This document shows, in pieces, positions 22,272-29,836 of a stretch of DNA of 64,000 nucleotides. This DNA comes from Buchnera aphidicola (Rhopalosiphum maidis) (GTDB lineage: Bacteria > Pseudomonadota > Gammaproteobacteria > Enterobacterales > Enterobacteriaceae). Position 1 is the first letter of the stretch, and each line of letters opens with the position of its first letter. Below the pieces are notes generated by a model, which made no database searches, was not told where the DNA came from, and saw only the letters and a program-made list of their open reading frames with translations. The stretch is taken from assembly GCF_003671935.1 (NCBI RefSeq), contig NZ_CP032759.1, positions 62,001 to 126,000 on the forward strand. The letters are read 5' to 3'. The position numbers and the translations under genes are program-made.

Positions 22272-23417
22272 ATGATAAGAAAAATACCTTCTTTTATTAA
22301 AATATATGAATCATTAATTAAAATACCTACTATCAGTAGTCAAGATAAAAAACTTGATCAAAGTAATAAAATTTTAATTGATTTACTTTCTAATTATTTT
22401 TCTGAATTAAAATTTACAGTAAAAATACAAAATATCCCGAATACAAAAAAATTTAATATGTTAGCCTCTTTTGGTAATGGAAAGGGAGGTCTTTTGCTTT
22501 CTGGACATACAGATACTGTTGACTTTGACGCAAATTTATGGACGAAAGATCCTTTTAAATTAACTGAAAAAAACAATAAATTATATGGATTAGGTGCAGT
22601 AGACATGAAAGGTTTTTTTGCTTTTATACTGGACGTACTAAGCACAAAAAGCATAAAAAAAATCAAAAAACCAATTTATGTTCTTGCTACTGCAAACGAA
22701 GAAACTGATATGTCAGGAGCAAGATATTTTATCAAATCTACAAATATAAAACCAGACTGTATTGTCATTGGAGAACCAACATCTTTACAATTAGTCAAAG
22801 CACATAAGGGACATATCTCTTATTCTATTGATGTTATTGGTAAAACGGGTCATTCTAGCTCCCCTTCTAATGGTATTAACAGCATTGAAATTATGTATTT
22901 AATTATAAAGAAACTACTTAAATTAAAAGTATATTTAAGAAAAAAATATTTTCATAAAGAATTTTCTATTTCGTATCCCACTATGAATTTTTCTTCTATA
23001 AATGGAGGTAATGCAATTAATCGAATTTGTGCATTATGTAACTTAAAATTTGAAATACGACCTATACCTGGATTGACTTTAACACAAATTGAAATTTTAG
23101 TTCAAGAAGTCTTACAGAAGATTTTCAAAAAATGGCCTAATCGCATTTTTTTAAAAAATCTTTTTTTTTCTGTACCTCCATATGAATTTCCTAAAGAAAG
23201 TAAAATTATTAAAAAAATAGAAAATTCATGTCAATTAACTCCAATAACTGCTAATTATTGCACTGAAGCTCCTTTTCTTGAAAAAATTGCACCAACTTTA
23301 ATATTAGGACCAGGATCTATTGAACAAGCGCATCATGCAGACGAATATTTAGACTGTTCTTTTATTAAACCCACTAAAAATATTATAAAAACACTAATAA
23401 AAAAATTTTGTTATTAA
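22272..23417 (+). CDS. argE: Acetylornithine deacetylase
   Basis: Zinc peptidase-family hydrolase that releases ornithine from N-acetylornithine, the linear route of arginine synthesis used by enterics. It has 381 residues (383 in E. coli). The metal ligands are visible in LLSGHTDTVD near 76-85, the aspartate in GAVDMKGFF, ANEETD near 142-147, and the terminal QAHHADEYL. The ATG has no clear Shine-Dalgarno, but the N-terminal alignment supports it. It is divergent from argCBGH. The intergenic region has only one half of an ARG-box-like sequence (TGAAT at 22230-22234), so ArgR control is doubtful. Confidence 0.96.
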   Translation: MIRKIPSFIKIYESLIKIPTISSQDKKLDQSNKILIDLLSNYFSELKFTVKIQNIPNTKKFNMLASFGNGKGGLLLSGHTDTVDFDANLWTKDPFKLTEKNNKLYGLGAVDMKGFFAFILDVLSTKSIKKIKKPIYVLATANEETDMSGARYFIKSTNIKPDCIVIGEPTSLQLVKAHKGHISYSIDVIGKTGHSSSPSNGINSIEIMYLIIKKLLKLKVYLRKKYFHKEFSISYPTMNFSSINGGNAINRICALCNLKFEIRPIPGLTLTQIEILVQEVLQKIFKKWPNRIFLKNLFFSVPPYEFPKESKIIKKIENSCQLTPITANYCTEAPFLEKIAPTLILGPGSIEQAHHADEYLDCSFIKPTKNIIKTLIKKFCY

Positions 23418-23438
23418 GTGCAAAAAAACTTTGAAAAA

Positions 23439-24323
23439 TTAATTTTTAAAACCAAACATATGGCATATAGAATATACTACATCTGATTGATTTAAAGTAT
23501 AAAAATGAAAATTGTTTATTCCTTCATCAGATAAAACTTTTATCATATCTATAACTATGCTCGCACCTATAATTTTCTGAGCTTTTAAATCGCCCTCTAA
23601 TCCATGAAACATTTTAAACATCCATTTAGGAATACTAACATTCGTCATACTAGAAAACTTTTTTAGTTGCTCAAAATTATAAATTGGTAATATACCGGGT
23701 ACAATTTCAATATTTATATTATTTTTTATACAATTATCTCGAAAACGTAAATAACTTTCAACATTAAAGAAAAATTGAGTAATTGCTCTATTTGCACCAG
23801 CATCAACTTTCTTTTTTAAATTCAAAATATCAGATTGAGCGTTTTTCGCTTCTGGATGTATTTCTGGATAAGCAGCTACAGAAATATCAAAATCAGCAAT
23901 TTTCTTTAATAATAAAACTAAATCTAAAGCATATATTTTATGTTGATATAATTTTTTTGGAGCGTCGCCTCTTAAAGCAACTATACTTCGAATACCATTT
24001 TCCCAATAAAATTTTGCTATTTCTTTTAATTCATTTAACGTAGAGTCTACACAAGTAAGATGAGCAGCTGTTTTAACACCTGTTTTTTCATGTATTTCTT
24101 TTACAACGTTATAAGTTTTTTCTCGTTCTCCACTATTTGCTCCATAAGTGACAGAAAAAAAAAATGGTTTTAATTCACTTAATTTTAAAGCTGAAGATAA
24201 TAATTTTTTTTCTGCATCTAAGCTTTTAGGAGGAAAAAATTCAAAAGAACATTGAACAGTATTATTTAAATTTTCTAATTTTTTCTTAATTATATCTTGA
24301 TGATATTGATTTACAAAATTCAT
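23439..24323 (-). CDS. metF: 5,10-methylenetetrahydrofolate reductase
   Basis: FAD-dependent enzyme that makes 5-methyl-tetrahydrofolate, the methyl donor used by MetE. I place the start at 24323 (MNFVNQYHQD), giving 294 residues against 296 in E. coli. An in-frame ATG at 24386 would add 21 residues that match nothing in the family. The TIM-barrel motifs are CSFEFFPPKS near 25-34, SVTYGANSGER near 60-70, RGDAP, and the strongly conserved DISVAAYPEIHPEA. It is divergent from murB with a short gap. Together with metE/metR it forms the methionine end-pathway in this window. Confidence 0.94.
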   Translation of the reverse strand: MNFVNQYHQDIIKKKLENLNNTVQCSFEFFPPKSLDAEKKLLSSALKLSELKPFFFSVTYGANSGEREKTYNVVKEIHEKTGVKTAAHLTCVDSTLNELKEIAKFYWENGIRSIVALRGDAPKKLYQHKIYALDLVLLLKKIADFDISVAAYPEIHPEAKNAQSDILNLKKKVDAGANRAITQFFFNVESYLRFRDNCIKNNINIEIVPGILPIYNFEQLKKFSSMTNVSIPKWMFKMFHGLEGDLKAQKIIGASIVIDMIKVLSDEGINNFHFYTLNQSDVVYSICHMFGFKN

Positions 24324-24472
24324 TATTAAAAGTTCCATTAAAATTTGATAGTTACAACTCAATGTTTTTGATATATTATACATCAAATTTATATTAACTT
24401 TTTTAGATTTTAAAGAATTATATTTTTATTTAAAAATTTAAAAAAAAAAACTACGTTAGTATTTAAAATTTT

Positions 24473-25503
24473 ATGTACAAAAAAAAAACTCTTCTCAATC
24501 TTTAAAAGATTTAAATACATTTTCAATAGATGTAACAGCAAAAAAAATTATTTTTGTTAATACAATTCAATCATTAGTTGATATATGGCAAAAATGCAAA
24601 GAATCTAATATTCCTTATATAATTTTAGGTGAAGGAAGCAACGTACTATTTTTAGAAAATTATAAAGGGATAGTTATTATTAACCGCATAAAGGGAATAA
24701 AAATTCAAGAACAAAAAAACATTTGGCTATTACATGTTTTTTCAGGAGAAAAATGGCATGATTTAGTTAAATACACATTACGAATGGGCCTATTCGGATT
24801 AGAAAACTTAGCTTTAATTCCTGGTTCAGTAGGATCAGCAGCTATTCAAAATATTGGTGCTTATGGTTTAGAACTAAAAAATATATGTCAGTATGTAGAC
24901 GTTATTTCTTTAGAAGAAAATAATATAATTAGATTGAAAAAAAAAATATGTAATTTTTCTTATCGAAGTAGTATTTTTAAATCCCAATACAATCATGGAT
25001 ACGCAATTGTTGCAGTTGGTATAAAAATACAAAAAAAATGGAAACCTATTATTTTTCCTGCTCTTTTAAAAAATAGAAAAATAATAAAAATAAACGCTTA
25101 TAAAATATTTAATATAGTATGTCAAATAAGAAAAGAAAAACTACCTAACCCTAAAAGATTAGGAAATGCAGGTAGTTTTTTTAAAAATCCTATTATCGCA
25201 CTTGAAAAAGCAAAAAAAATTTTATCTTCATACAATATTCCGTATTATTTTCAAAAAAATGGCTTTATAAAAATGTCTGCTGCTGCGTTAATTGAAAAAT
25301 GTAATTTTAAAAATATGCAAATTGGTGATGCAGCAATTTATAAAAAACAAAAACTTATATTAATCAATCTAAAAAAAGCAAATTCAAAAGAAATTTTGAG
25401 ATTAGCTCAAATAATACAAAGATGCATTTTAAAAAAATTTAAAATATACTTAGAACCTGAAATAGATTTTATTAATTCTTCAGGAAAGATAAAATTATTA
25501 TAA
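24473..25503 (+). pseudogene. murB: UDP-N-acetylenolpyruvoylglucosamine reductase, start interrupted at a poly-A tract
   Basis: MurB reduces UDP-GlcNAc-enolpyruvate to UDP-MurNAc for peptidoglycan. The frame matching E. coli MurB runs unbroken from about 24481 (SSQSLKDLNTFSID) through the FAD-binding ILGEGSNVLFLENY, LENLALIPGSVGSAAIQNIGAYG and NAGSFFKNP to the stop at 25503. It has no ATG, GTG or TTG before 24784, which lies past the FAD motif. An ATG sits at 24473, but it is one base out of frame: ATG TAC is followed by exactly ten A's (24479-24488), and that frame stops at 24503. Eleven A's would give a normal MurB N-terminus. Transcriptional slippage at the A run, known in Buchnera, could rescue it; a homopolymer sequencing error is the alternative. 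I label it disrupted, though probably functional. Confidence 0.85.
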
Positions 25504-25676
25504 AATATTTCAACGATTTTTATTTAAAGTATAAATTTAAATAAGATTTTATATAAATATATTTAACACTTATCATATTTACTTAAAATTATTTCTTAAA
25601 AAAACTTGCAATAAAAATCAAAAATAATATAATATAAGATTAAATTTATTAAAATATCTTTTAAATAAAAATTAAA

Positions 25677-25749
<73 letters not shown>

Positions 25750-25760
25750 TAACTTAACAA

Positions 25761-25842
<82 letters not shown>

Positions 25843-25849
25843 AAAAAAT

Positions 25850-25921
<72 letters not shown>

Positions 25922-25949
25922 TAAAAAAATGTATTTTAAAGTTTTTTAC

Positions 25950-26022
25950 GCTGATATGGCTCAGTAGGTAGAGCACACCCTTGGTAAGGGTGAGGTCCCC
26001 AGTTCAAACCTGGGTATCAGCA
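25950..26022 (+). tRNA. tRNA-Thr (anticodon GGU)
   Basis: 73 nt. The acceptor GCTGATA pairs with TATCAGC, discriminator A. The anticodon stem-loop CCCTTGGTAAGGG carries GGT. It is last of the cluster. In E. coli tufB follows here; in this window it does not. Confidence 0.97.
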
Positions 26023-26184
26023 TAAAACTTTATACTTTCTCAAAAATAAAGTATCACCTAAATTGCATACATTTGAAAAAATTACTTTTCAAAAAATTTT
26101 TTTAAATCATTAAACCAAAAAAATCTCACCTAAATACTTTAAGATTTTCTATATTTCTAAATTCACTTATACTAAAATCTCTCT

Positions 26185-26216
26185 ATTACTAGATAGCTGA
26201 ATTACTAGATAGCTGA
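26185..26216 (+). repeat. Exact 16-bp tandem duplication
   Basis: ATTACTAGATAGCTGA occurs twice in direct succession (26185-26200 and 26201-26216), followed by AATAG. It looks like a recent slippage duplication in non-coding DNA. Confidence 0.95.
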
Positions 26217-26269
26217 ATAGTTTTTTTTAAAAAAATATACAACAATATGTAAAAATATAGAATAATGTA

Positions 26270-26296
26270 TACTACATACTAAAATAGTATGTAGTA
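26270..26296 (+). terminator. Hairpin between the tRNA cluster and secE
   Basis: A perfect 11-bp stem (26270-26280 with 26286-26296) with a 5-nt loop. Three more pairs (26267-26269 with 26298-26300) can form past a one-base bulge. No compact T-run follows directly, so it may end the tRNA transcript only partly or protect an mRNA end. Confidence 0.5.
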
Positions 26297-26397
26297 ATAC
26301 GAATAAAAATAAATATTTTTTTATATATAAAACTTTAAAAAAGTTAACATATTTTTTCTATATTATTGTTTTATTTTTATAATTTTTAAGAGAAACT

Positions 26398-26781
26398 ATG
26401 AACATTCGCATTCCTAATCAAAAAAAAGATAAACATTTAGAAAAAATAAAGTGGTTTTTTATAATTGTAATTTTTATTACATCTTTCTTTATCAATAATT
26501 TTTTTGATAAAGTAGGATTTTTTACTCGTACATTTATAGTCACTTTGTTAATTAGCTTTGCAATCAGTATTGCTGTATACACAAAAAAGATAAAAAAAAT
26601 TTTTTTATATATTAAAGCGTCAAAGAATGAAATGAAAAAAATAACTTGGCCTCAATATAAAGAAACTTTATATACAACATTTATTATTATTTCTGTGACG
26701 ATAGTAATATCTCTACTTTTATGGGGTCTTGATAGTATCATATTTCGTTTAATAGCATTTATTATTAGTTTAAGGTTTTAA
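26398..26781 (+). CDS. secE: Preprotein translocase subunit SecE
   Basis: Essential membrane subunit of the SecYEG channel. It has 127 residues, the E. coli length. Three hydrophobic segments lie at about 19-36, 42-61 and 99-124. The conserved cytoplasmic amphipathic part [13 protein letters not shown] near 79-91 precedes the last segment. It is only 2 nt from nusG, as in the conserved secE-nusG operon. Confidence 0.96.
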   Translation: MNIRIPNQKKDKHLEKIKWFFIIVIFITSFFINNFFDKVGFFTRTFIVTLLISFAISIAVYTKKIKKIFLYIKASKNEMKKITWPQYKETLYTTFIIISVTIVISLLLWGLDSIIFRLIAFIISLRF

Positions 26782-26783
26782 AA

Positions 26784-27329
26784 ATGCATGAGAGTCTAAA
26801 AAAAAAATGGTATGTATTACAAGCATTTTCTGGTTTTGAAGGTAAAGTAGCACAATCAATAAAAGAGCATGTTAAATTAAATAAAATGGATGATTTTTTT
26901 GGAGAAATCATGATTCCTTCAGAAGAAGTTATCGAAATACGAGGTGGACAACGTAGAAAAAGTGAATATAAATTTTTTCCAGGATATGTTTTAATTCACA
27001 TGAATATGACAGATTCCACTTGGCATTTAATAAAAAATGTTCCTAGAGTATTAGGATTTATAGGAGGAAAATCAGATAAACCATCACCAATTAGTGATAA
27101 AGAAGTAGAAATTATCATTAATAGATTACGTCAAATTGGAGACAAACCAAGACCAAAAACTTTATTTGAACCAGGAGAAATGATTCGTGTTAACGACGGT
27201 CCATTTGCAGATTTTAATGGTGTTGTTGAAGAAGTAGATTATGAAAAAAGCAGATTAAAAGTATCTGTTTCTATTTTTGGTAGAGCAACTCCTGTAGAAT
27301 TAGATTTTAGACAAGTTGAAAAAAATTAA
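26784..27329 (+). CDS. nusG: Transcription termination/antitermination protein NusG
   Basis: Elongation factor that binds RNA polymerase and links it to Rho or to ribosomes. It has 181 residues, as in E. coli. The N-terminal NGN domain ([13 protein letters not shown] to [10 protein letters not shown]) is followed by a linker and a KOW domain with [23 protein letters not shown] near 131-153. It shares an operon with secE and runs into rplK after only 25 nt. Confidence 0.97.
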   Translation: MHESLKKKWYVLQAFSGFEGKVAQSIKEHVKLNKMDDFFGEIMIPSEEVIEIRGGQRRKSEYKFFPGYVLIHMNMTDSTWHLIKNVPRVLGFIGGKSDKPSPISDKEVEIIINRLRQIGDKPRPKTLFEPGEMIRVNDGPFADFNGVVEEVDYEKSRLKVSVSIFGRATPVELDFRQVEKN

Positions 27330-27354
27330 CATTCTTTAAAAGAGAAATTTAAAA

Positions 27355-27783
27355 ATGGCAAAAAAAATACAATCTTACATAAAGCTTCAAGTTGCTGCAG
27401 GAATGGCTAATCCGAGTCCACCAATAGGACCTGCATTAGGACAAAAAGGAGTAAATATTATGGATTTTTGTAAATTATTTAACACAAAAACAGAAAATAT
27501 AGAAAAAGGTTTACCAATACCAGTAATTATTACAGTATATTCTGATCGATCATTTACATTTATCACAAAAACACCTCCAGCATCTGTTTTATTAAAAAAA
27601 GCCGCTGGAATAAAATCAGGTTCTAGTAAACCAAAGACAGAAATAAAAGGAAAAATAACAAAATTACAAGTTGAAGAAATAGCAAATATTAAAAAAAATG
27701 ATATGACTGGTTCAAATATTCACAGTATGATTCGATCTATTGAAGGAACAGCTAAATCTATGGGTTTAATTATTGAGGACTAA
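27355..27783 (+). CDS. rplK: 50S ribosomal protein L11
   Basis: Binds the GTPase-associated region of 23S rRNA. It has 142 residues, as in E. coli. The proline-rich [22 protein letters not shown] is at 20-41, and the RNA-binding C-terminal domain ends in the conserved [12 protein letters not shown]. In E. coli a long leader with the L1 target lies before this gene. Here only 25 nt separate it from nusG, so that control site is absent. rplA begins one base after the stop codon. Confidence 0.97.
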   Translation: MAKKIQSYIKLQVAAGMANPSPPIGPALGQKGVNIMDFCKLFNTKTENIEKGLPIPVIITVYSDRSFTFITKTPPASVLLKKAAGIKSGSSKPKTEIKGKITKLQVEEIANIKKNDMTGSNIHSMIRSIEGTAKSMGLIIED

Positions 27784-27784
27784 A

Positions 27785-28480
27785 ATGAAAAAAATTAATA
27801 AACGCATGAAGAAAATTAAAAGTGAGATAAAGTTTGAAAAACTATATTATATTGACGAATTAATACAATTATTAAAAAAATCATCAAATGTAAATTTTAC
27901 TGAGAGCATTGATGTTGCCATTAATTTAGGCATTAATCCGAAAAAATCAGATCAAAACATTCGTGGTTCAACTATATTACCTCATGGAATAGGACGTTGT
28001 ATTAAAGTAGCTGTGTTCACTCAAGGAGATAACGTTACAATAGCAAAAAAAGCAGGTGCAGAATTTATAGGAATGGAAGATTTAGCTGAAAAAATAAAAA
28101 AAGAAGGTATTAAATTCCATACAGCTATTGCGTCACCAGATGCTATGAAAATTGTTACTCAATTAGGACATATATTAGGACCTAGAGGTTTAATGCCTAA
28201 TCCAAAATTAGGTACCGTAACAACAAATATCGAAGAAGCAATTAAAAATGCTAAAACAGGACAAGTTTGTTATCGAAATGACAAAAATGGAATTATTCAT
28301 GCTACGATCGGTCGAATCAACTTCGAAAAAAATCAAATAAAAGAAAACTTCAATGTTTTTTTAGAATCCATAAAAAAAGCAAAACCACCTCAATCAAAGG
28401 GAATATACATAAAAAAAATTGTTTTATCGAGTACTATGGGTATAGGATTAATGCTCGATCAATCTAGTTTATCTATATAA
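27785..28480 (+). CDS. rplA: 50S ribosomal protein L1
   Basis: Two-domain protein of the L1 stalk. I place the start at 27785, one base after the rplK stop. The protein is then 231 residues, begins [11 protein letters not shown] and matches the E. coli N-terminus; the ATG at 27773 lies inside rplK. Conserved segments are [15 protein letters not shown] near 60-74, [14 protein letters not shown] near 130-143 and [14 protein letters not shown] near 163-176. Because the usual regulatory leader is missing upstream of rplK, L1 autoregulation probably no longer works on this operon. Confidence 0.96.
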   Translation: MKKINKRMKKIKSEIKFEKLYYIDELIQLLKKSSNVNFTESIDVAINLGINPKKSDQNIRGSTILPHGIGRCIKVAVFTQGDNVTIAKKAGAEFIGMEDLAEKIKKEGIKFHTAIASPDAMKIVTQLGHILGPRGLMPNPKLGTVTTNIEEAIKNAKTGQVCYRNDKNGIIHATIGRINFEKNQIKENFNVFLESIKKAKPPQSKGIYIKKIVLSSTMGIGLMLDQSSLSI

Positions 28481-28494
28481 TTAAATTTTTTTAC

Positions 28495-28523
28495 TTTACG
28501 ATAGAAAAAAATTTATTTATAAT
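28495..28523 (+). promoter_or_regulatory. Predicted sigma-70 promoter for rplJ-rplL-rpoBC
   Basis: TTTACG (28495-28500, 4/6 to TTGACA) and a perfect TATAAT (28518-28523) are exactly 17 nt apart. They lie in the rplA-rplJ gap where E. coli has its main rplJ promoter. A start near 28530 would give a leader of about 170 nt. Confidence 0.6.
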
Positions 28524-28538
28524 AATAGCCCCATTTTG

Positions 28539-28573
28539 AAAAATGCCACAATTAATTTTAATTGAGCATTTTT
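28539..28573 (+). ncRNA. Structured leader hairpin upstream of rplJ
   Basis: The outer stem AAAAATGC (28539-28546) with GCATTTTT (28566-28573) and the inner stem CAATTA (28549-28554) with TAATTG (28559-28564) form one long hairpin with a small internal loop. It lies within the predicted rplJ leader. It may correspond to the L10 autoregulatory leader, or it may be the rplKA terminator. The two cannot be told apart by reading. Confidence 0.45.
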
Positions 28574-28701
28574 AAAACATCTAAATTTCAATATTATTAT
28601 TCAATAAATTTTTAAAATCGTACTATACGATAATGCTAAAAAATTTTTAATAATTAACTAAAAATCTTTTCTCTCCATCAAATTACAGGAGAATACGATA
28701 A

Positions 28702-29199
28702 ATGGCTTTAAATCTTAGTAAAAAAAAAACAATTGTTTCTAAAATAAATCAAATTTCTAATTTAGCATTGTCAGCAATAATCGCCAATTCTCAAGGTATA
28801 TCTGTCAACAAAATCAATCAACTTCGAAAATCCGGCCGTGAAGTTGGCGTTGAAATGAGTATTGTTCGAAATACTCTTTTATCTTTAGCTATTAAAAATA
28901 CTAATTTTGAATGTTTAAAAAAAAAATTAAAAGGTTCTACTTTCATTGCCTATTCTACAAAACATCCAGGCAGCGGTGCAAGATTATTTAAAGAATTTGA
29001 AAAAAAAAATAAACAATTTAAAATTACAGGAGCAGCTTTTGAAGGTAAATTATTATCTGAATTAGAAATCAATCAACTTGCAGATATGCCTACTTATGAA
29101 GAAGCAATAGGAAAACTTTTACTAATACTAAAAATATCGATTGCCGGTAAACTCATTTATACATTATCTGCTATAAAAGAGAAAAAAGAAACCTCTTAA
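28702..29199 (+). CDS. rplJ: 50S ribosomal protein L10
   Basis: Stalk base that anchors L7/L12 dimers. It has 165 residues, as in E. coli. It begins MALNLSKKKTIVSKINQIS. The rRNA-binding segment EVGVEMSIVRNTLL is near 49-62, and the C-terminal helix that carries L7/L12 is present (EEAIGKLLLILKISIAGKLIYTLSAI). The Shine-Dalgarno AGGAGA is strong. The stop codon is built into a hairpin (29190-29208). Confidence 0.97.
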   Translation: MALNLSKKKTIVSKINQISNLALSAIIANSQGISVNKINQLRKSGREVGVEMSIVRNTLLSLAIKNTNFECLKKKLKGSTFIAYSTKHPGSGARLFKEFEKKNKQFKITGAAFEGKLLSELEINQLADMPTYEEAIGKLLLILKISIAGKLIYTLSAIKEKKETS

Positions 29200-29208
29200 A
29201 AAGAGGTT
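29190..29208 (+). terminator. Hairpin over the rplJ stop codon
   Basis: AACCTCTT (29190-29197) pairs perfectly with AAGAGGTT (29201-29208) across a 3-nt loop, followed by ATTATTTTT. It includes the rplJ stop codon at 29197-29199. It looks like a terminator but lies inside the rplJL operon, so it may be a translated attenuator or processing site. E. coli needs more L7/L12 than L10, and a structure here could influence that ratio. Confidence 0.6.
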
Positions 29209-29270
29209 ATTATTTTTGATGTATTACAAAACATCTAAAATAATTCTAATTGTCATTAGGAATGATTGCT

Positions 29271-29639
29271 ATGTCTATTACTAAAGAACAAATTTTAGAA
29301 GCTGTATCAGAAATGTCTGTTATGAACGTTGTAGAACTTATCTCCGCAATGGAAAAAAAGTTTGGAGTTTCTGCAAACATGTCTATGAATTCTAATAACA
29401 ATAATGAAAAAAGTATAGTTGAAGAAAAAACAGAATTCGATATTTTTCTAAAATCTATTGGTCCCAATAAAGTATCAGTAATAAAAAGTGTTCGCAGTGC
29501 AACTGGTTTAGGACTAAAAGAAGCTAAAGATTTAGTAGAATCCGCGCCAATAGTATTAAAAGAAAACATGAGTAAAAATGACGCAGAATCTCTTAAAAAA
29601 ACTTTGGAAAATGCTGGAGCTGAAATCGAAATTAAATAA
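29271..29639 (+). CDS. rplL: 50S ribosomal protein L7/L12
   Basis: Multi-copy stalk protein that recruits translation GTPases. I place the start at 29271 ([11 protein letters not shown]), giving 122 residues against 121 in E. coli. AGGA at 29258-29261 is correctly spaced, whereas the upstream ATG at 29250 would add seven unsupported residues. The N-terminal dimerisation domain is followed by a short linker. That linker is Asn/Ser-rich ([10 protein letters not shown]) instead of alanine-rich as in E. coli. The C-terminal domain is almost identical: [29 protein letters not shown]. Confidence 0.96.
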   Translation: MSITKEQILEAVSEMSVMNVVELISAMEKKFGVSANMSMNSNNNNEKSIVEEKTEFDIFLKSIGPNKVSVIKSVRSATGLGLKEAKDLVESAPIVLKENMSKNDAESLKKTLENAGAEIEIK

Positions 29640-29677
29640 ATATATCATATATTTTTATTTAGTAAACCTTCATATAT

Positions 29678-29702
29678 GGCTGGTGTTTTTAACTCACCAG
29701 CC
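29678..29702 (+). terminator. Attenuator hairpin between rplL and rpoB
   Basis: GGCTGGTG (29678-29685) pairs perfectly with CACCAGCC (29695-29702) around a 9-nt loop, followed by GTTTTGAT. E. coli has a partial terminator at the same place, which lets only a fraction of polymerases enter rpoBC. A GC-rich 8-bp stem in this AT-rich background suggests selection. Confidence 0.8.
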
Positions 29703-29836
29703 GTTTTGATATCAATAGTATTTGCATAATTTTTAAAAAATTGCAAAAAAAATCTATTAAAAATAAAAACTGTCTCTCCTTCAGACAGAAAGACAATTTT
29801 AGTCTTAATTTATCTGTCAGCGAGCTTAGGAACCCC

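Larger units (their letters stand above)
26023..26397. other. 375-nt gap between tRNA-Thr and secE
   Basis: No coding potential was seen. This is where E. coli has tufB. It holds a 16-bp exact tandem duplication (26185-26216) and a hairpin (about 26270-26296). An AGAGAAACT sequence gives a modest ribosome-binding site for secE. No trace of an EF-Tu reading frame was recognisable by eye. Confidence 0.6.

Noticed and set aside
29741..29836. N-terminal extension of rpoB by 32 residues
   Set aside because: It has no match to the family, and the E. coli-like ribosome-binding site directly precedes the ATG at 29837.
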